From: Diploptera punctata
Lineage: Eukaryota > Arthropoda > Insecta > Blattodea > Blaberidae
Direction of reading: 5' to 3'
Length of the DNA: 64,000 bases
NCBI GenBank assembly: GCA_030220185.1
Contig: JASPKZ010007250.1
Span: forward strand, 347,001-411,000
Part shown: positions 9,696 through 20,339 of the stretch, piece after piece
Layout: each line of letters begins with the position of its first letter
Position numbering within the stretch: position 1 is the first letter of the stretch
Program-made: the position numbers and the translations under genes
Notes under the pieces: model-generated
The model's input: the letters and a program-made list of their open reading frames with translations, nothing else
Told to the model about the DNA's origin: nothing
Database searches by the model: none

Positions 9696-10316
9696 CTATC
9701 GAACCCGTAGGTTCATGGCCGCACGGACATAAGCTCTCCATACATCCCTATCCTGAGCTAATGATTTCCAATCATTCCCTCTATAATCTACTTCCCTCAA
9801 ATCATAGTTAATGTTATTCTCCCACCTCATTCTTGGTCTACCAACTGGGCGTTTTCCCTCTGGCTTTCCTACAAGAAGCTTCCATGCAAGTCTTTCATTC
9901 CCCATACGTGCAACATGTCCTGCCCATCGCAGTCTACGAGACTTAACTGTTCTTATTATATCTGGCTTCCTATAAAGACTATGTAGTTCATTGTTATGTA
10001 GTCTTCTCCATTCACCTGTCTGTTCATCTCTCTTTGGTCCAAAAATGTTCCTAAGTACTTTATTCTCAAATACTTGTAATCTCCTTTCCTCTCTTAAAGT
10101 AAGGGTCCATGTTTTCGCACCCATATAAGTTAATATAACTGGTAGAATAATAGTTTTATATATTTTCAGTTTAACGTTTTTTGAAAGGAGTTGGGACATC
10201 AAGAGTCTCTGCAATGCATAATAGCACGCATTTCCAGAATTGAGCCTATGTTTAATTTCTTTGTGCAGCTCATTCCTATTTGTGATTATTGTTCCTAGGT
10301 ATTTGAATTCATCCAC
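9696..10316 (-). pseudogene. LINE family 1 C-terminal region
   Basis: A 206-residue frame continues the LINE after a frameshift. It includes FKYLGTIITNRNE, ALQRLLMSQLLSKNVKLK, a TWTLTLREERRL block, RRLRWAGHVARMGNERLAW, KPEGKRPVGRPRMRWENN and the end AAMNLRVR. The stop is only about 25 bp from the tandem AAGT tail, so the 3' UTR is almost absent. This is a feature of RTE-type LINEs. Confidence 0.9.
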
Positions 10317-10663
10317 TTCCTCAAAATTTCCCTCATTTGTCCATTTCCATTTTTTAATGAATTTCTACGTGTGACCATATATTTAGTTTTATTGATATTT
10401 ACTTCTAGTCCTAATTTCTTAGTGTTACTCAACAGTGTGTGCGTGTTGTCCTTTAGTATTTCCTCGCTATCGGCCAACAATACTACATCATCAGCATAAA
10501 CTAACAGCTTATTAATACCATTGAGTTGTAAGCCTTCCTCATTCTCTAAAGATTTAATGGCATGCTCTAGTACAAAATTAAATAGTAGAGGAGATAGTGC
10601 ATCTCCTTGCTTCAACCCATTCTGGATTTCAAAAGTGTCCGATAACTGTTTGCCTACACGCAC
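10295..10663 (-). pseudogene. Reverse transcriptase palm fragment, family 1
   Basis: The frame contains FEIQNGLKQGDALSPLLFN (the G-QG-SPLLF block of RT motif 4) at residues 11-29. It also holds YADDVVLLADSEE at about 56-68, the catalytic YADD of motif 5, and the downstream block LGLEVNINKTKYM. Upstream RT motifs 0-3 and any endonuclease are missing. The last residues (MREILRKWMNSNT) are out of frame with the true continuation. Confidence 0.9.
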
Positions 10664-10890
10664 CCTACTAATATAATTCCGTAATTATTTATTGCTTTTA
10701 AATGGTGTTTTAAGTATGTAATTAAATATGGTGATAGAATCCACGCCACCCTAAAGTTGTTTCTAAAACTATATATTAATTATTAATTTAATAGATCTTA
10801 TTTCACATTTTGGGGAGATAATTAATGTTTTCTGCGTTAAACAATGGGCCTACTGTACAAACAAGATTGTTACACACTGCATGTGCATGG

Positions 10891-11118
10891 TTAACCCTTA
10901 AATTCGTAATGCATCCTTCCGGATACATCAATTGGTTCAATTAAATTAATATTTTAAATAAATCAGAAGAAAACAAACAAAAAGAAACCACGTAAATAGG
11001 TGTCTAATTATGTAATATACCTAATAATAACAGTAACATAAGATTCCGTTTTCACTGCGGTCCGCCACATTCAAATAACTAATAGAAGAAATTTGTGTTT
11101 TGCGAATTTAAGGGTTAA
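10891..11118. mobile_element. piggyBac-type MITE
   Basis: Perfect 16-bp ends TTAACCCTTAAATTCG (10891-10906) and its complement (11103-11118). Excluding the outer TTAA, the element starts with CCC and is flanked by TTAA, the piggyBac target duplication. It is 228 bp long and encodes nothing. Its right half (CACTGCGGTCCG, GAAATT-GTGTTTTGC) recurs near 22.6, 37.15, 41.34 and 42.5 kb, so a family exists. Confidence 0.8.
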
Positions 11119-11560
11119 GTAAATGGGCGTCCAACATTTCTATGTCCTATTAGTTTGTACTTTAGTAACAGCTGAGGGATTCTATCTGTAGGCATTCTCT
11201 TGACATGTTCATACCAATTGTTTCTCATGTTGTCAATTCTATTTGTTAAATTGAAAATATTTAAGTCATTCCTAATATCCTCACTTCTTTTCTTGTCCAA
11301 AATTGTCACACCTGCTACTGAACGTAGGAACTTCATTTCTGCAGTTTCTATTTTCCTTCTGTCTGAACGGTTAAGAGTCCAATTTTCACTTGCATATGTT
11401 AAGACAGGCACTGCCATAATTTTGTAAAATTTTAGTTGTGTGCTCCTCAAAGTTTTATTTTTCAGTGTCCGTCTTATAGTGCCACACATTCTGTAAAATC
11501 TATTTAATTTAATATTAATATCTTCCTTCTGGCAGTATGATACATTGCATCCACTTGATG
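11119..11560 (-). pseudogene. LINE family 3 fragment
   Basis: The minus-strand frame 11489-11115 reads CGTIRRTLKNKTLRSTQLKF, YKIMAVPVLTYASENWTL, AEMKFLRSVAGVTILDK, MRNNWYEHVKRM and GHRNVGRP, then stops at the MITE edge. This is the C-terminal RT-distal region of family 3. Related tail-like DNA (AACAGGTC, then GAAGAAGAAG) lies at about 11565-11607 on the other strand. Confidence 0.8.
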
Positions 11561-11609
11561 TTAAAACAGGTCAAAAGGCCTAATTTCATGAAGCAGAAGA
11601 AGAAGGAGG

Positions 11610-12150
11610 GTTAAGTCAGAACTATGATTTCCGCCCCATGTGTTCAAAAAGTATGGGAAGTAAAAACAGAAAATAAACATGATTGCGTCATTGACGATGA
11701 AGCAAGGGCAATATTCCTAATGCTAACATATCTCTTTGTTTCTCTGTGTTGTAACTTGAATCGACAGCTATATCGCTTACTTGTAAAGTAAGTTGTTACA
11801 GTTGTGTACATATTTGAAAATGCTAAGGTTGCAATTAGAGATTTTGAAATTAAGGTATCTTGAAATTTGATCGTGAATGGAATATGAAGGTTAGTTATGT
11901 TGGTAAACAAAAACGAACAACGTAGGATGGAATTGTGTTTTCGAATTATGCCCCGGGAATAGACCTCGTATTCCTAACTTCCGGAGATTGCAACCTTCAT
12001 CACGAGATGAACCCTCTCTCTGTAAACACGTCAACGCCTAAATTATTGTAACTAATCCCAATTTACAAGTTAACTGTTGTCATTGAAAGTAAACGAGGAC
12101 TGATTAATAAATAATGACAATTATTTTCGGAAAAACAGCACTTTAGCTTA
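11610..12150. other. Nothing recognised
   Basis: AT-rich DNA. The 88-residue minus-strand frame at 11644-11910 has no family features. Confidence 0.4.
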
Positions 12151-12167
12151 CCTGATATGTTTTTGAA

Positions 12168-13022
12168 ATGGTATTAATAAGCTGTTAGTTTATGCTGATG
12201 ATGTACTATTGGCCGATAGCGAGAAGATACTAAAGGACAACACGCACACACTATTGAGTAACACTAAGAAATTAGGACTGGAAGTAAATATCAATAAAAC
12301 TAAATATATGGTCACACAGAAATGCATTATATAAAGGAAATGGACAGCTAATGACAAATGAGGGAAATTTTGAGGAAGTGGCTGAATTCAAATACCTAGG
12401 AACAATAATCACAAATAGGAATGAGATGCACAAAGAAATTAAACATAGGCTCAATTCTGGAAATGCATGCTATTATGCATTACAGAGACTCTTGATGTCC
12501 CAACTCTTTTCAAAAAACGTTAAACTGAAAATATATAAAACGGTTATTCTCCCAGTTATATTATATGGGTGCGAAACATGGACTCTTACTTTAAGGAAAG
12601 AGTAAAGATTACGAGTTTTTGAGAATAAAGTTCTTAGGAAAATTTTTGGACCAAAGAGAGATGAACAAACAGGTGAATGGAGAAGACTGCATAACAGTGA
12701 GCTACATGGTCTTTATAGGAAGCCAGATATAATAAGAACAGTTAAGTCTCATAGACTACGATGGGCAGGACATGTGGCACGAATGAGGAATGAAAGAGTT
12801 GCATGGAAGCTTCTTGTAGGAAAGCCAGAGGGAAAACGCCCAGTTGGTAGACCAAGAATGAGGTGGGAAAATAACATTAACTATGATTTGAGGGAAGTAG
12901 ATTATACAGGGAATGATTGGAATGCACTAGCTCCAGGATAGGGATGTATGGAGAGCTTATGTTCGCGCGGCCATGAACCTACGGGTTCGATAGTGTCAGT
13001 GAGTAAGTAAGTAAGTAAGTAA
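12168..13022 (+). mobile_element. LINE family 1 copy with target duplication
   Basis: Begins just before the YADD block (LLVYADDV then LLADSEKILKD) and ends in (AAGT)n. GATATGTTTTTGAA (12154-12167) and GATATATTTTTGAA (13023-13036) form a 14-bp duplication with one mismatch. Frame 12351-12605 covers EFKYLGTIITNRNE to TLTLRKE and then meets a stop. A later frame reads RLRWAGHVARMRNERVAW to the end. One frameshift and at least one stop make it dead. Confidence 0.9.
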
Positions 13023-13084
13023 GATATATTTTTGAAGTCATATAGAACAAGAGTGCGCATGAGCCAGAGTTTATAGAGCCAGCG

Positions 13085-13250
13085 ATAACCCGTATCGAAC
13101 CACATATCGATTATCATCCTTGCCCTCCCGGAGGACTTGCTCCTTAGATTTTTCCATCCTAAAAAATCCATCGACCCCGCCCGTGTTTGAATCCGCGACC
13201 CTCGAGACCAGACGCAAGGAACATAACCACTAGTCCACCGCGGCCGATTA
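13085..13250 (-). mobile_element. SINE family D
   Basis: On the minus strand GTGGACTAGTGGTTATGTTC (A box) and GGATTCAAACACGG (B-box-like) precede GGGCGGGGTCGATGGATTTT and AGGAGCAAGTCCTCCGGGAG. Sister copies lie at 14.6, 24.6, 31.5, 36.1 and 53.6 kb. Confidence 0.75.
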
Positions 13251-13379
13251 TTTCATAATAAATGTCCAAAGTTCGTGAATGTTTTCCTTTGCATCTCAAC
13301 AGGACAATATGCGACATATTTAAAAAAAGTATTACTTACAATCGAATATTTAAATAAAGTGTGGAATTAATATTTTAAA

Positions 13380-13975
13380 CATGAGTTTACTTGAAGGGAT
13401 GTATTGAGTATTATAAAAACCGAGGAATCCAAATAAAGCAAGTGAAACAAACTAAATATTTGGGAATAATTATGGATAACATTGAAGGTATAGGCAAAGA
13501 GAACATAAAACATAAAATTGAATTGAGTAGCAAAATAATATCATCATTAAATTCCATATGGTGGGATAAGCATATTTGGAAAGACACAAAAAAATATATT
13601 GGTAAAACATTGGTGGAATCTGTTTCAATGTATGGAGTGAGGTATGGACAATCAATAAGTACTACAAGAATAGACTAATAGCTCTAGAAATTGATTATTT
13701 ACGGAGAAGTGCCAGAAAGTCTAGATTAGAACATGTCACAAATAAGGAAATTAGAAACATAATGGAAGCAGAAGAAAGCGTAATTGAAAGAATTGAGGAG
13801 AAGGTATTAAAGTGGTTAGGACATGTCTTAAGAATGGAAGATGAGCGATGGCCGAAGCAACTATATGAATGGCATCCGAACAGAAAGAAGAAAAGAGGGA
13901 GACCAAGGTTAACATGGAAGGAAAACATGAAGGGGACATTCCATACGAAATCGGCAAAAAAATTGTGAAAAATGA
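13380..13975 (+). pseudogene. LINE fragment, same family as 7.0-7.6 kb
   Basis: Frames 13391-13678 and 13762-13968 give KQTKYLGIIMDN, SLNSIWWDKHIWKDTKK and then, after a stop, ALEIDYLRRSARKSR, VLKWLGHVLRMEDERWPKQL and RKKKRGRPRLTWKENM. These are RTE-like RT-distal blocks. The palm is missing. Confidence 0.75.
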
Positions 13976-13984
13976 ACTCACATC

Positions 13985-14570
13985 TTTAAAAGTTTACCAT
14001 TTTTTTTTACAGTGAAACTTTATGATATACTGAATATCTGTACCGAATTTCAAGTCTTCGCTTGGTGTAATTAAATAGTAATAGAGCTGTCAATTTATCG
14101 TATTGTTTTAAATAGTCTCTTTTATAAAATACATTTCTCGAAGTATGGCTATTCCCTCAACTTGAAAAGATAGTCACATTATAGATGATTTTATGCTCTA
14201 TCGCGTGAAAATTAGTATGTTAATATTTACGTTTTTCTGAAGGGCGTAAATGCTATTAATATGCAATTGACCTTCCTCACCAAAAAAATTATAAAATCAA
14301 AAAGTGCCACATTATTACCTGAACACCAGTTAATTTTTTGTAATTAGTATTAAAGTGGAGTCTTGAAAGGAAACTACCAAAAATAATTATTTTTCCTAAA
14401 ATCTCCTATGTGTAAACTGCCCGCAATACCTTTCGCGTGAGTGGAGATCGCTCGCTCGTACAAACAATGACGGAACTACTTGGTAATAGTCCTTTGCGCA
14501 CTAACAAATATTTTTATTGTTATTATCATCGTTACATTATTTTTATTATCATTATAACAATTATTACATC
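13985..14570. other. Nothing recognised
   Basis: AT-rich, without repeats or frames of note. Confidence 0.4.
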
Positions 14571-14577
14571 ATCATCA

Positions 14578-14645
14578 TCATCGTGGACTAGTGGTTACTC
14601 TGCACGCCTCCGATTCCGAGGTTCCCGGGTTCAAACTCGATAGGA
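14578..14645 (+). mobile_element. tRNA-like head of a SINE
   Basis: CGTGGACTAGTGGTTACTCT and GGTTCCCGGGTTCAAACTCG form A and B boxes like those of family D. The body was not recognised. Confidence 0.5.
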
Positions 14646-14681
14646 ATCAATGGAATTTTAAAGGCGTAACAATTCTGAATG

Positions 14682-15311
14682 CTATTTTGCTATTTTAATG
14701 CTATGTTTTGATGCATAAAAATGCTGTTGTACTCTTCTTACTGACCAGGAGAGTGGAAGCAACGTTAGAATTTTGATTTTATCTTTTTTATCACTGCTAG
14801 CAGCAAACGCCTTCTTAAGATTTTCCAAAACCTCAATTTCATATTTATCCTCTTCTTCACTTGAAGAATCAAATTGGTGGAAAATTTTATTTTTAATTGC
14901 CTCAGTTACACTTTTATATTTATTTTTCACATATTTATTGTGAGAAATTTTTGCTCTCCTAATGGGACTTTCCCCTATCAATTTAAATGATTCATTTAAT
15001 GTTGGTATAGCCGATTCTTTAACGATGTCGGAACTACTATCGTTATTGCTACTAGGTTGTGTTACATCGGATTCCTCATTTTCAGTATTAGTTAATCTGT
15101 TAGGCTGTACATCCTCAACATTTCTCGTACCCTCTAAAATTAGCCTGCAATTACTACATATTTTTGCCGAGAGCCAGTGTTCTTGGGGTACCCCGAATTC
15201 CTCACAGATCCATGGAGGGACAGATCTGAATTTTTTAAAACTACTCTTATGTCGTCGTCCGAGTGGATTGAAGCACTTTCCATTCACATAACACCAGTTA
15301 GGCTTATTCAT
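14682..15311 (-). CDS. Cys-rich ORF, probably transposon- or exon-derived
   Basis: A 209-residue frame starting at MNKPNWCYVNG. The frame is open 18 codons further upstream, but the residues before this Met look like untranslated DNA. Near the N-terminus is C-x5-C (CYVNGKC), then WICEEFGV and KICSNC, a possible zinc-binding module. The middle is Ser/Asn/Glu-rich (SSNNDSSSD, FDSSSEEEDKYEIE). The C-terminal part KDKIKILTLLPLSWSVRRVQ looks like a helix-turn-helix. The last residues (YASKHSIKIAK) are coded by an A/T repeat with TGCTATTTT units, so the frame probably runs off its conserved part. It does not resemble any LINE in the window. From memory similar LLP-SW-type proteins occur as repeated, mobile-like genes in arthropods and cnidarians; this is uncertain. 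Confidence 0.55.
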   Translation of the reverse strand: MNKPNWCYVNGKCFNPLGRRHKSSFKKFRSVPPWICEEFGVPQEHWLSAKICSNCRLILEGTRNVEDVQPNRLTNTENEESDVTQPSSNNDSSSDIVKESAIPTLNESFKLIGESPIRRAKISHNKYVKNKYKSVTEAIKNKIFHQFDSSSEEEDKYEIEVLENLKKAFAASSDKKDKIKILTLLPLSWSVRRVQQHFYASKHSIKIAK

Positions 15312-15319
15312 AATAGACA

Positions 15320-15785
15320 GTGTAATTATATGTACAGTAATAAAATAAAACACTTCAATCTGCACTTGTTAGTTAAAAACGATGAAAGATTATTTTAAAT
15401 TTGATTGTAATTCTTAAAATAATGAGGTGACACACTAAACACACGTACTGATTTAAATCTACTGTCTAGTAAATAATCTGAACTTGAGAATTGTTGATAG
15501 AGGAACAGATGTTTTAAGAAGACGCGCTGATTCAGCATTTCATTCGTTTGTTAGGAAGTGATACGAGTATTAAAACATTCGGTTTTATTTGGAAGTGATA
15601 TCTTGTAACAACACTATTTCGTCATAGTTTCCAGGGTACAATACAGTACACTCAATAAAAAATTATTTTAAGATTGAAAGTAGTAATTATAACATAATAA
15701 AAATCTATACCAGTTTATTCAATTAATTGTGTAAGAGTTTTTATTATAATATTTAATTTAATTGCAATGAAAAATTTGTAACAAA
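15320..15785. other. Nothing recognised
   Basis: AT-rich DNA upstream of the ORF. No promoter element can be claimed. Confidence 0.4.
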
Positions 15786-15800
15786 ATAAATAATTTGTTT

Positions 15801-16213
15801 TAAGGGAGGAAAGAAGATTACGTGTATTTGAGAATAAAGTTCTTAGGAAAATATTTTGATCAAAAAGAGATGAACAGACAGGTGAACGGAGGAAACTACA
15901 TAATAGTGAGCTAGATGATATGTATAGAAAGCCAGATATAATAAAAACAGTTAAGTCTCGTAGGCTTCGATGGGCAGGTCATGTGGTACGTATGGAGGAT
16001 GAAAGAGGTGTTTGGAAAATTCTGGTAGGAAAACCGGAGGGAAAACGCCCAGTTGGAAGACTAAGAATGAGGTGGGAGAATAACATTATACATGATTTGA
16101 GGGAAGTACAGGGGATAATTGGAAAACGTTAGCTCGGGATGGGATGTATGGAGAGCTTATGTCTGCGCTGCCATGAACCTACAGGTTCCACAGAGCCAGT
16201 GAGTGAGTTAGTT
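15801..16213 (+). mobile_element. LINE family 1 copy with 15-bp duplication
   Basis: Starts at the RREERRLRVFENKV-type block and ends after the family-1 stop and GTGAGTGAGTTAG tail. ATAAATAATTTGTTT is perfectly duplicated at 15786-15800 and 16214-16228. Frame 15920-16132 holds RRLRWAGHVVRM and KPEGKRPVGRLRMRWENN, followed by a frameshift. It is strongly 5' truncated. Confidence 0.92.
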
Positions 16214-16228
16214 ATAAATAATTTGTTT

Positions 16229-16935
16229 AATAATTCACAGTAAACGTAAGTAACAGAGCTCTTTATTTCTCACTTCAGCAATAAAATTTGATAAATAAGT
16301 ATATACTGTGTAAGAATTAAAATATCGCCACTTTTATAAATTTACGGTACTGTTCCATTAAGCACAACATATAATAATTTATTCGATTTAATGGCAGTTG
16401 AAAAAGTCACTGATGAAGCTCTTTTAATAAAGTACGCGCGCGACCTTGGTCGTGAAATGAATCTGATGCGCCGTGGACCCGCGAGTTTTTTTACGAAAAT
16501 AGAATAAAAAACATTTATATTGTCTGAACTATTCAACTCTCCAAAAGGGTAATTGCTGAAAATTAATCCTTATTACGTGAATAGTATCCTGTATTTTTTC
16601 CGTTTTCATTTTTTGATATGTACTGCAGTAAATCGCCATAAAACAGAAAATTGACACCGAAAATAAAAATATCCTAATTATAAAAATAACACCCTTAAAC
16701 TACATGATATCACCTATATAAATATGTTTGAAACAAATTTTTGCTGTTTACTGTTTCAGAAATATTAGTTAGTAAACGTTTTATTTTATCATATTTACGA
16801 TAATTTTAGATCATCATAACTATGAACCTATAAATGATAAAAATTAAATTTCTGTATTAATACGTTTATAAACGTATTCACTATATTTAGGGATACATAA
16901 CATTAAAAAAATAAATTGCAAGATTTTTTGCTGTC
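16229..16935. other. Nothing recognised
   Basis: AT-rich. The frame at 16342-16536 on the minus strand shows no recognised motif. Confidence 0.4.
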
Positions 16936-16939
16936 CGAT

Positions 16940-17075
16940 TTGATATGGAATGTCCCGAAGACAGTAATGCAAGCTAGAGGGCTAAGCATCGAAGATGCCC
17001 AAGACCGTAGGCTTTGGAGGTTTGGCACGGGAAGACGGCAGCAGCTGTAAAAACCCGAAGATAGATAGATAGATA
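16940..17075 (+). pseudogene. LINE 3' terminus with (GATA)n tail
   Basis: Translation of part gives DAKAQDRRLWRFGTGRR, the last block of a further RTE-like LINE family, then a stop and a short (GATA)n tail near 17060. Only the end is preserved. Confidence 0.5.
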
Positions 17076-17229
17076 AAAACCGAGGTTGATATTATCCAAA
17101 ACTTAGCGAAATCCTACCGTTAGAAGCTAGGGCTTACTTGAAATTCGAAAATAATTGACTCTAGCAAAACAGCATGTTTGGTTCGTCACAATGTAGGCCT
17201 ATAACTTTGTATATAGGCTACACATTTTC

Positions 17230-17357
17230 AGGCACGGCGAGTGTTTAGCTGCTATTATGCTCTAAAACCATTAGGTGTAGGAGTTCACCAGAAACGAAAA
17301 TTTAAAAACCATATTTAATTTATCTAGGCGTAGCAGCGCACGCCGGGCATAAGCTAG
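17230..17357 (+). mobile_element. Helitron-like 3' end
   Basis: GGCGTAGCAGCGCACGCC can form a short hairpin and is followed by GGGCATAAG and CTAG with T next. This fits the Helitron 3' rule (hairpin, then CTRR, inserted before T). The same end occurs inverted at 45369. The 5' boundary is unknown. Confidence 0.55.
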
Positions 17358-17384
17358 TCTTTATTTATATAGCCTATATAATTC

Positions 17385-17640
17385 TTCTGTACGTGTGTTT
17401 GTCATTGAACTCCTCCTAAACGACTGGACCGATTTTGATTTTTTTTTTGTGTGTCTGAGTGGGTCCCTGGATGGTTTAGACTCACAATTGGACCCGGTAG
17501 GTAGCGCTACGATCGGGGTATAGGGTTTTTTATGTCAAATATGTAGTCATCTGCATTACCGACGTATACCGCGCGACAACAATGTGACGTCTAACTGCAC
17601 GCTTCTTGAGGCACAACAGTTGGCAGTGAGGAGTTTTCTT
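17385..17640 (+). mobile_element. Helitron-like 5' region
   Basis: TCTTCTGTACGTGTGTTTGT and GACTGGACCGATTTTGATTT resemble conserved 5' regions of non-autonomous Helitrons. It starts just after the neighbouring 3' end. There is no coding capacity. Confidence 0.4.
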
Positions 17641-17754
17641 GGGAACTTATTAATTAGTGAATATTATGGTAAAAAAGTAGGTTATATTTTCATCATCCGG
17701 CCATGATACGAGAATTGAACGTTCGGGCAGGATAACGTCTCCGGATCCGCTAGT

Positions 17755-18224
17755 CTTCTTCTTCTTCTACTACAAGGTTTAGGCTATGCAGCCTGTTCCG
17801 GCGAAGTTAAAAGTGGAGTCCATCTTCTACGTGGTCGGCCAATATCTCTTGTTCCTCTGGGATTATAGGCCTATAGGAAGGTTCTTTTTGGTATTCTTTC
17901 GTTGTTCATTCTCATTAAGTGTTCTGTCCATTTCTTATTATTTTCGCTGATTCTATCTTCAATTTTATATATAGAGCGATTCCACGAAAATGTCATACCG
18001 AGGTGAAAATTTTGAAATTGACGCAGGAATATTTTTTTTGACGTAATATATATCTCTAAGGATCAAATTTTCTGATTCTATAAGATAATGTTCCAAAAGT
18101 GTATTATTTTAATCTAATATTAGCATTTCCGCAGTCTGTATCCTGCTTTTATCCCTTGATTTCATTATCCAATTTTCACTTCCATACAACAACAAAAGAA
18201 CAGCCTTTGTTTTATATAATTTAA
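17755..18224 (-). mobile_element. LINE family 3-like copy with duplication
   Basis: On the minus strand the translation gives LYKTKAVLLLLYGSENWIM, SRIQTAEM, an interruption of about 130 bp (17990-18120), then KWTEHLMRMNNERIPKRTF, RGTRDIGRPRRRW and a (GAA)n tail. GATCCGCTAGT is perfectly duplicated at 17744-17754 and 18225-18235. Confidence 0.85.
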
Positions 18225-18339
18225 GATCCGCTAGTATTATGTATAGTAGAGTGAGATTAAACTAGAAAATAAATAGGGAAGGGGGGAAGCTAATTGATTT
18301 GAATTTCAATAATTGCAAAATTCAGGAACTGTATTTCAT

Positions 18340-18639
18340 AGTAAAGTAAAGTGATCCCACAACAGGCCTCAGGAGGCCCTTGGGGTAGTAGGAGGTTAAG
18401 GCTCCCACTTTTTCTAGACAATCAGCACTTTATGTCAGCCGGGTTGTCCGCCCTGCGTGACGGCCGCCTTTACCCCCAGAACAAGCGTCTGGTACTAATT
18501 TACGTTAGAGGCTGAGTCGACCCCAGGGCCAGAGTGCCGCCAGAGAGTTTGGGTCAGTTTAAAAATCCTGACCCCAACGGGACTTGAACCCTCGACCCTC
18601 CGGCTTGTAGCTCAGTGCCTTAACCACTACGCTACGGCG
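18340..18639 (-). mobile_element. SINE family B, full length
   Basis: Matches the copies at 2734 and 32062 nearly base for base, with its tRNA-like head at the right end (B box GGTTCAAGTCC). The left end is TTTACTTTACTA when read on the minus strand. No clear duplication was found. Confidence 0.85.
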
Positions 18640-18644
18640 ACTAT

Positions 18645-19265
18645 TTTAAATTATATCGCTTAGAAATAGTTGAAACAAATCCTGTTACTGACAATAAATT
18701 CTTGATACTTTTGTTGCGAAATAATACAACGTGGATTTCTCAACTTTTACGTTGAAGGTAAAAAGTCAAAGGAAGGGTATGTTTAACATTTAATGTTGGC
18801 AAAACTTGAACACCTCCCACGGACAACCAGTTAATTATATTATCTTGATTTATTTTCATGAAGATGACACTTGTTTTTAAGGGCGTTTGTATAATTATAC
18901 GATAATAATTATTTTGTAAGGTGTCGTTTCAATAAGTTTTGTCCTCTAAAGTGGCTATGAGGAAGTCGTTGAGTAGCCTCAGGGCTAATGTACTGAACTA
19001 TAAAGGTCATTATGGGTACGAATGGTACACTATATCATTTCTTAGATCAAATAATATTTACTATCTCCTATTTGATATCTGACTGACATTTGCTAGTTCA
19101 ATAAGAAAATCAACATAAAATTGACAATAGAAAAGGCGGAGTCATTTCATAAGTGATTAGAATCTTCTATTCAAGAAGAGTGAGTTGATTTTCATAAGCC
19201 TTATTGTCAATGACACTGGTCGACAAGGTTTTCTTCACAAGAAATCTCATTAGTGAATCTAGTGC
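18645..19265. other. Nothing recognised
   Basis: AT-rich DNA without an ORF or known repeat. Confidence 0.4.
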
Positions 19266-19268
19266 ATT

Positions 19269-20338
19269 TTTACACGCTTTATATTAGCTTGACCTGTATC
19301 TATCTATCTATGTAACGGAATCTTTCAACGCGATTTTGACCCACTTAAAATCATCGGATCGACTTGAAACTTTGTATACTTGTAGAGGACCCGTGACAAT
19401 ACAACAATTTCATATTGATTTTCTAAAATCCTGGCCATAATCATCAGAAAATCAGAAAACGTGTTTTTGTATAAATGTAACGGAAATCTTTCAACGCGAT
19501 TTTCATCCACTTAGAAACATTGGATCGACCTGAAACTTTGTATATGTGTAGAGGACCCGTGACAATACAATAATTTCATATTTTGTTAAAAAAAACTCCT
19601 GGCCAGAAATCATCCGAAAATAAAAAAAAATGAAAACTGGTATAATAGGTTGGGGACTTGTCGAGTTTTTTAGTCAATCGTTGTAAGAGCTCAGTTGGTA
19701 GAGCGGTGAACTCTTAGTGATATATAATTTCAGTAATCCATACGTCGCTGGTTCAAATCTGGCTGGGAGGGTTTTTTTTAATAGAAGAGTATTACTTTTA
19801 GCTAATACTACAATAGTATCGAATTTAAAGATATTTACATTTTTATCTTATTCTGTAAAATATTAAAACTAAAAAATAAATAATAATTTTAAAAAACTAA
19901 AATAACGCGCTTTATTAGAAAACTAAAAAATGAAAAATAATTTTAATTTCTAATACGCTTGGGATAAAATAAAGTGGTCAACAAAAAAATCATCTCCAAC
20001 ACATAGAGAATAAAATTAGAGTTATCAACAAAAAGAAAATAATTTTACCATGAAAAGCGTGGGGTGCTTTTTATGATTTTTACATTTTCTTCTTAGAGAG
20101 CTTACTTTTACCAATATCTGTTTATTATCAAATATATTAATTGATATAGAGCACCCCACGCTTTTGATGGTAAAATTATTTTCTTTTTGTTGATAACTCT
20201 AATTTTATTCTATATGTGTTGGAGATGATTTTTTTGTTGACCACTTTATTTTATCTCAAGCGTATTGGAAATTAAAATTATTTTTCATTTTTTAGTTTTC
20301 TAATAAAGCGTGTTCTTTTAGTTTTTTAAAACTATTCT
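19269..20338 (+). mobile_element. tRNA-Tyr composite repeat, copy 2
   Basis: Same module order as copy 1 but with two leader units (starting near 19315 and 19480, 165 bp apart). They are followed by a decayed tRNA-Tyr-like sequence and a foldback at about 19880-20338. The loop between GAAAAGCGTGGGGTGC and GCACCCCACGCTTTTG reads TTTATTATCAAATATATTAA, orientation B, the reverse of copy 1. Copy 3 follows directly. Confidence 0.85.
19683..19770 (+). tRNA. tRNA-Tyr-like, decayed anticodon
   Basis: The D arm (GAGCTCAGTTGGTAGAGC), the intron-like ATATATAATTTCAGTA and the T arm (GCTGGTTCAAATC) remain. The anticodon segment is CTCTTAG instead of CTGTAG and the 5' acceptor strand is lost. It is a pseudogene. 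Confidence 0.55.
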
Positions 20339-20339
20339 T

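Larger units (their letters stand above)
9677..10680 (-). mobile_element. LINE family 1 copy, 5' truncated
   Basis: Starts in the palm of the reverse transcriptase and ends in the family-1 tail (AAGT)n at 9677. Two overlapping frames, 10663-10295 and 10316-9696, are joined by a frameshift. The duplication flanking it was not resolved. Confidence 0.9.
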
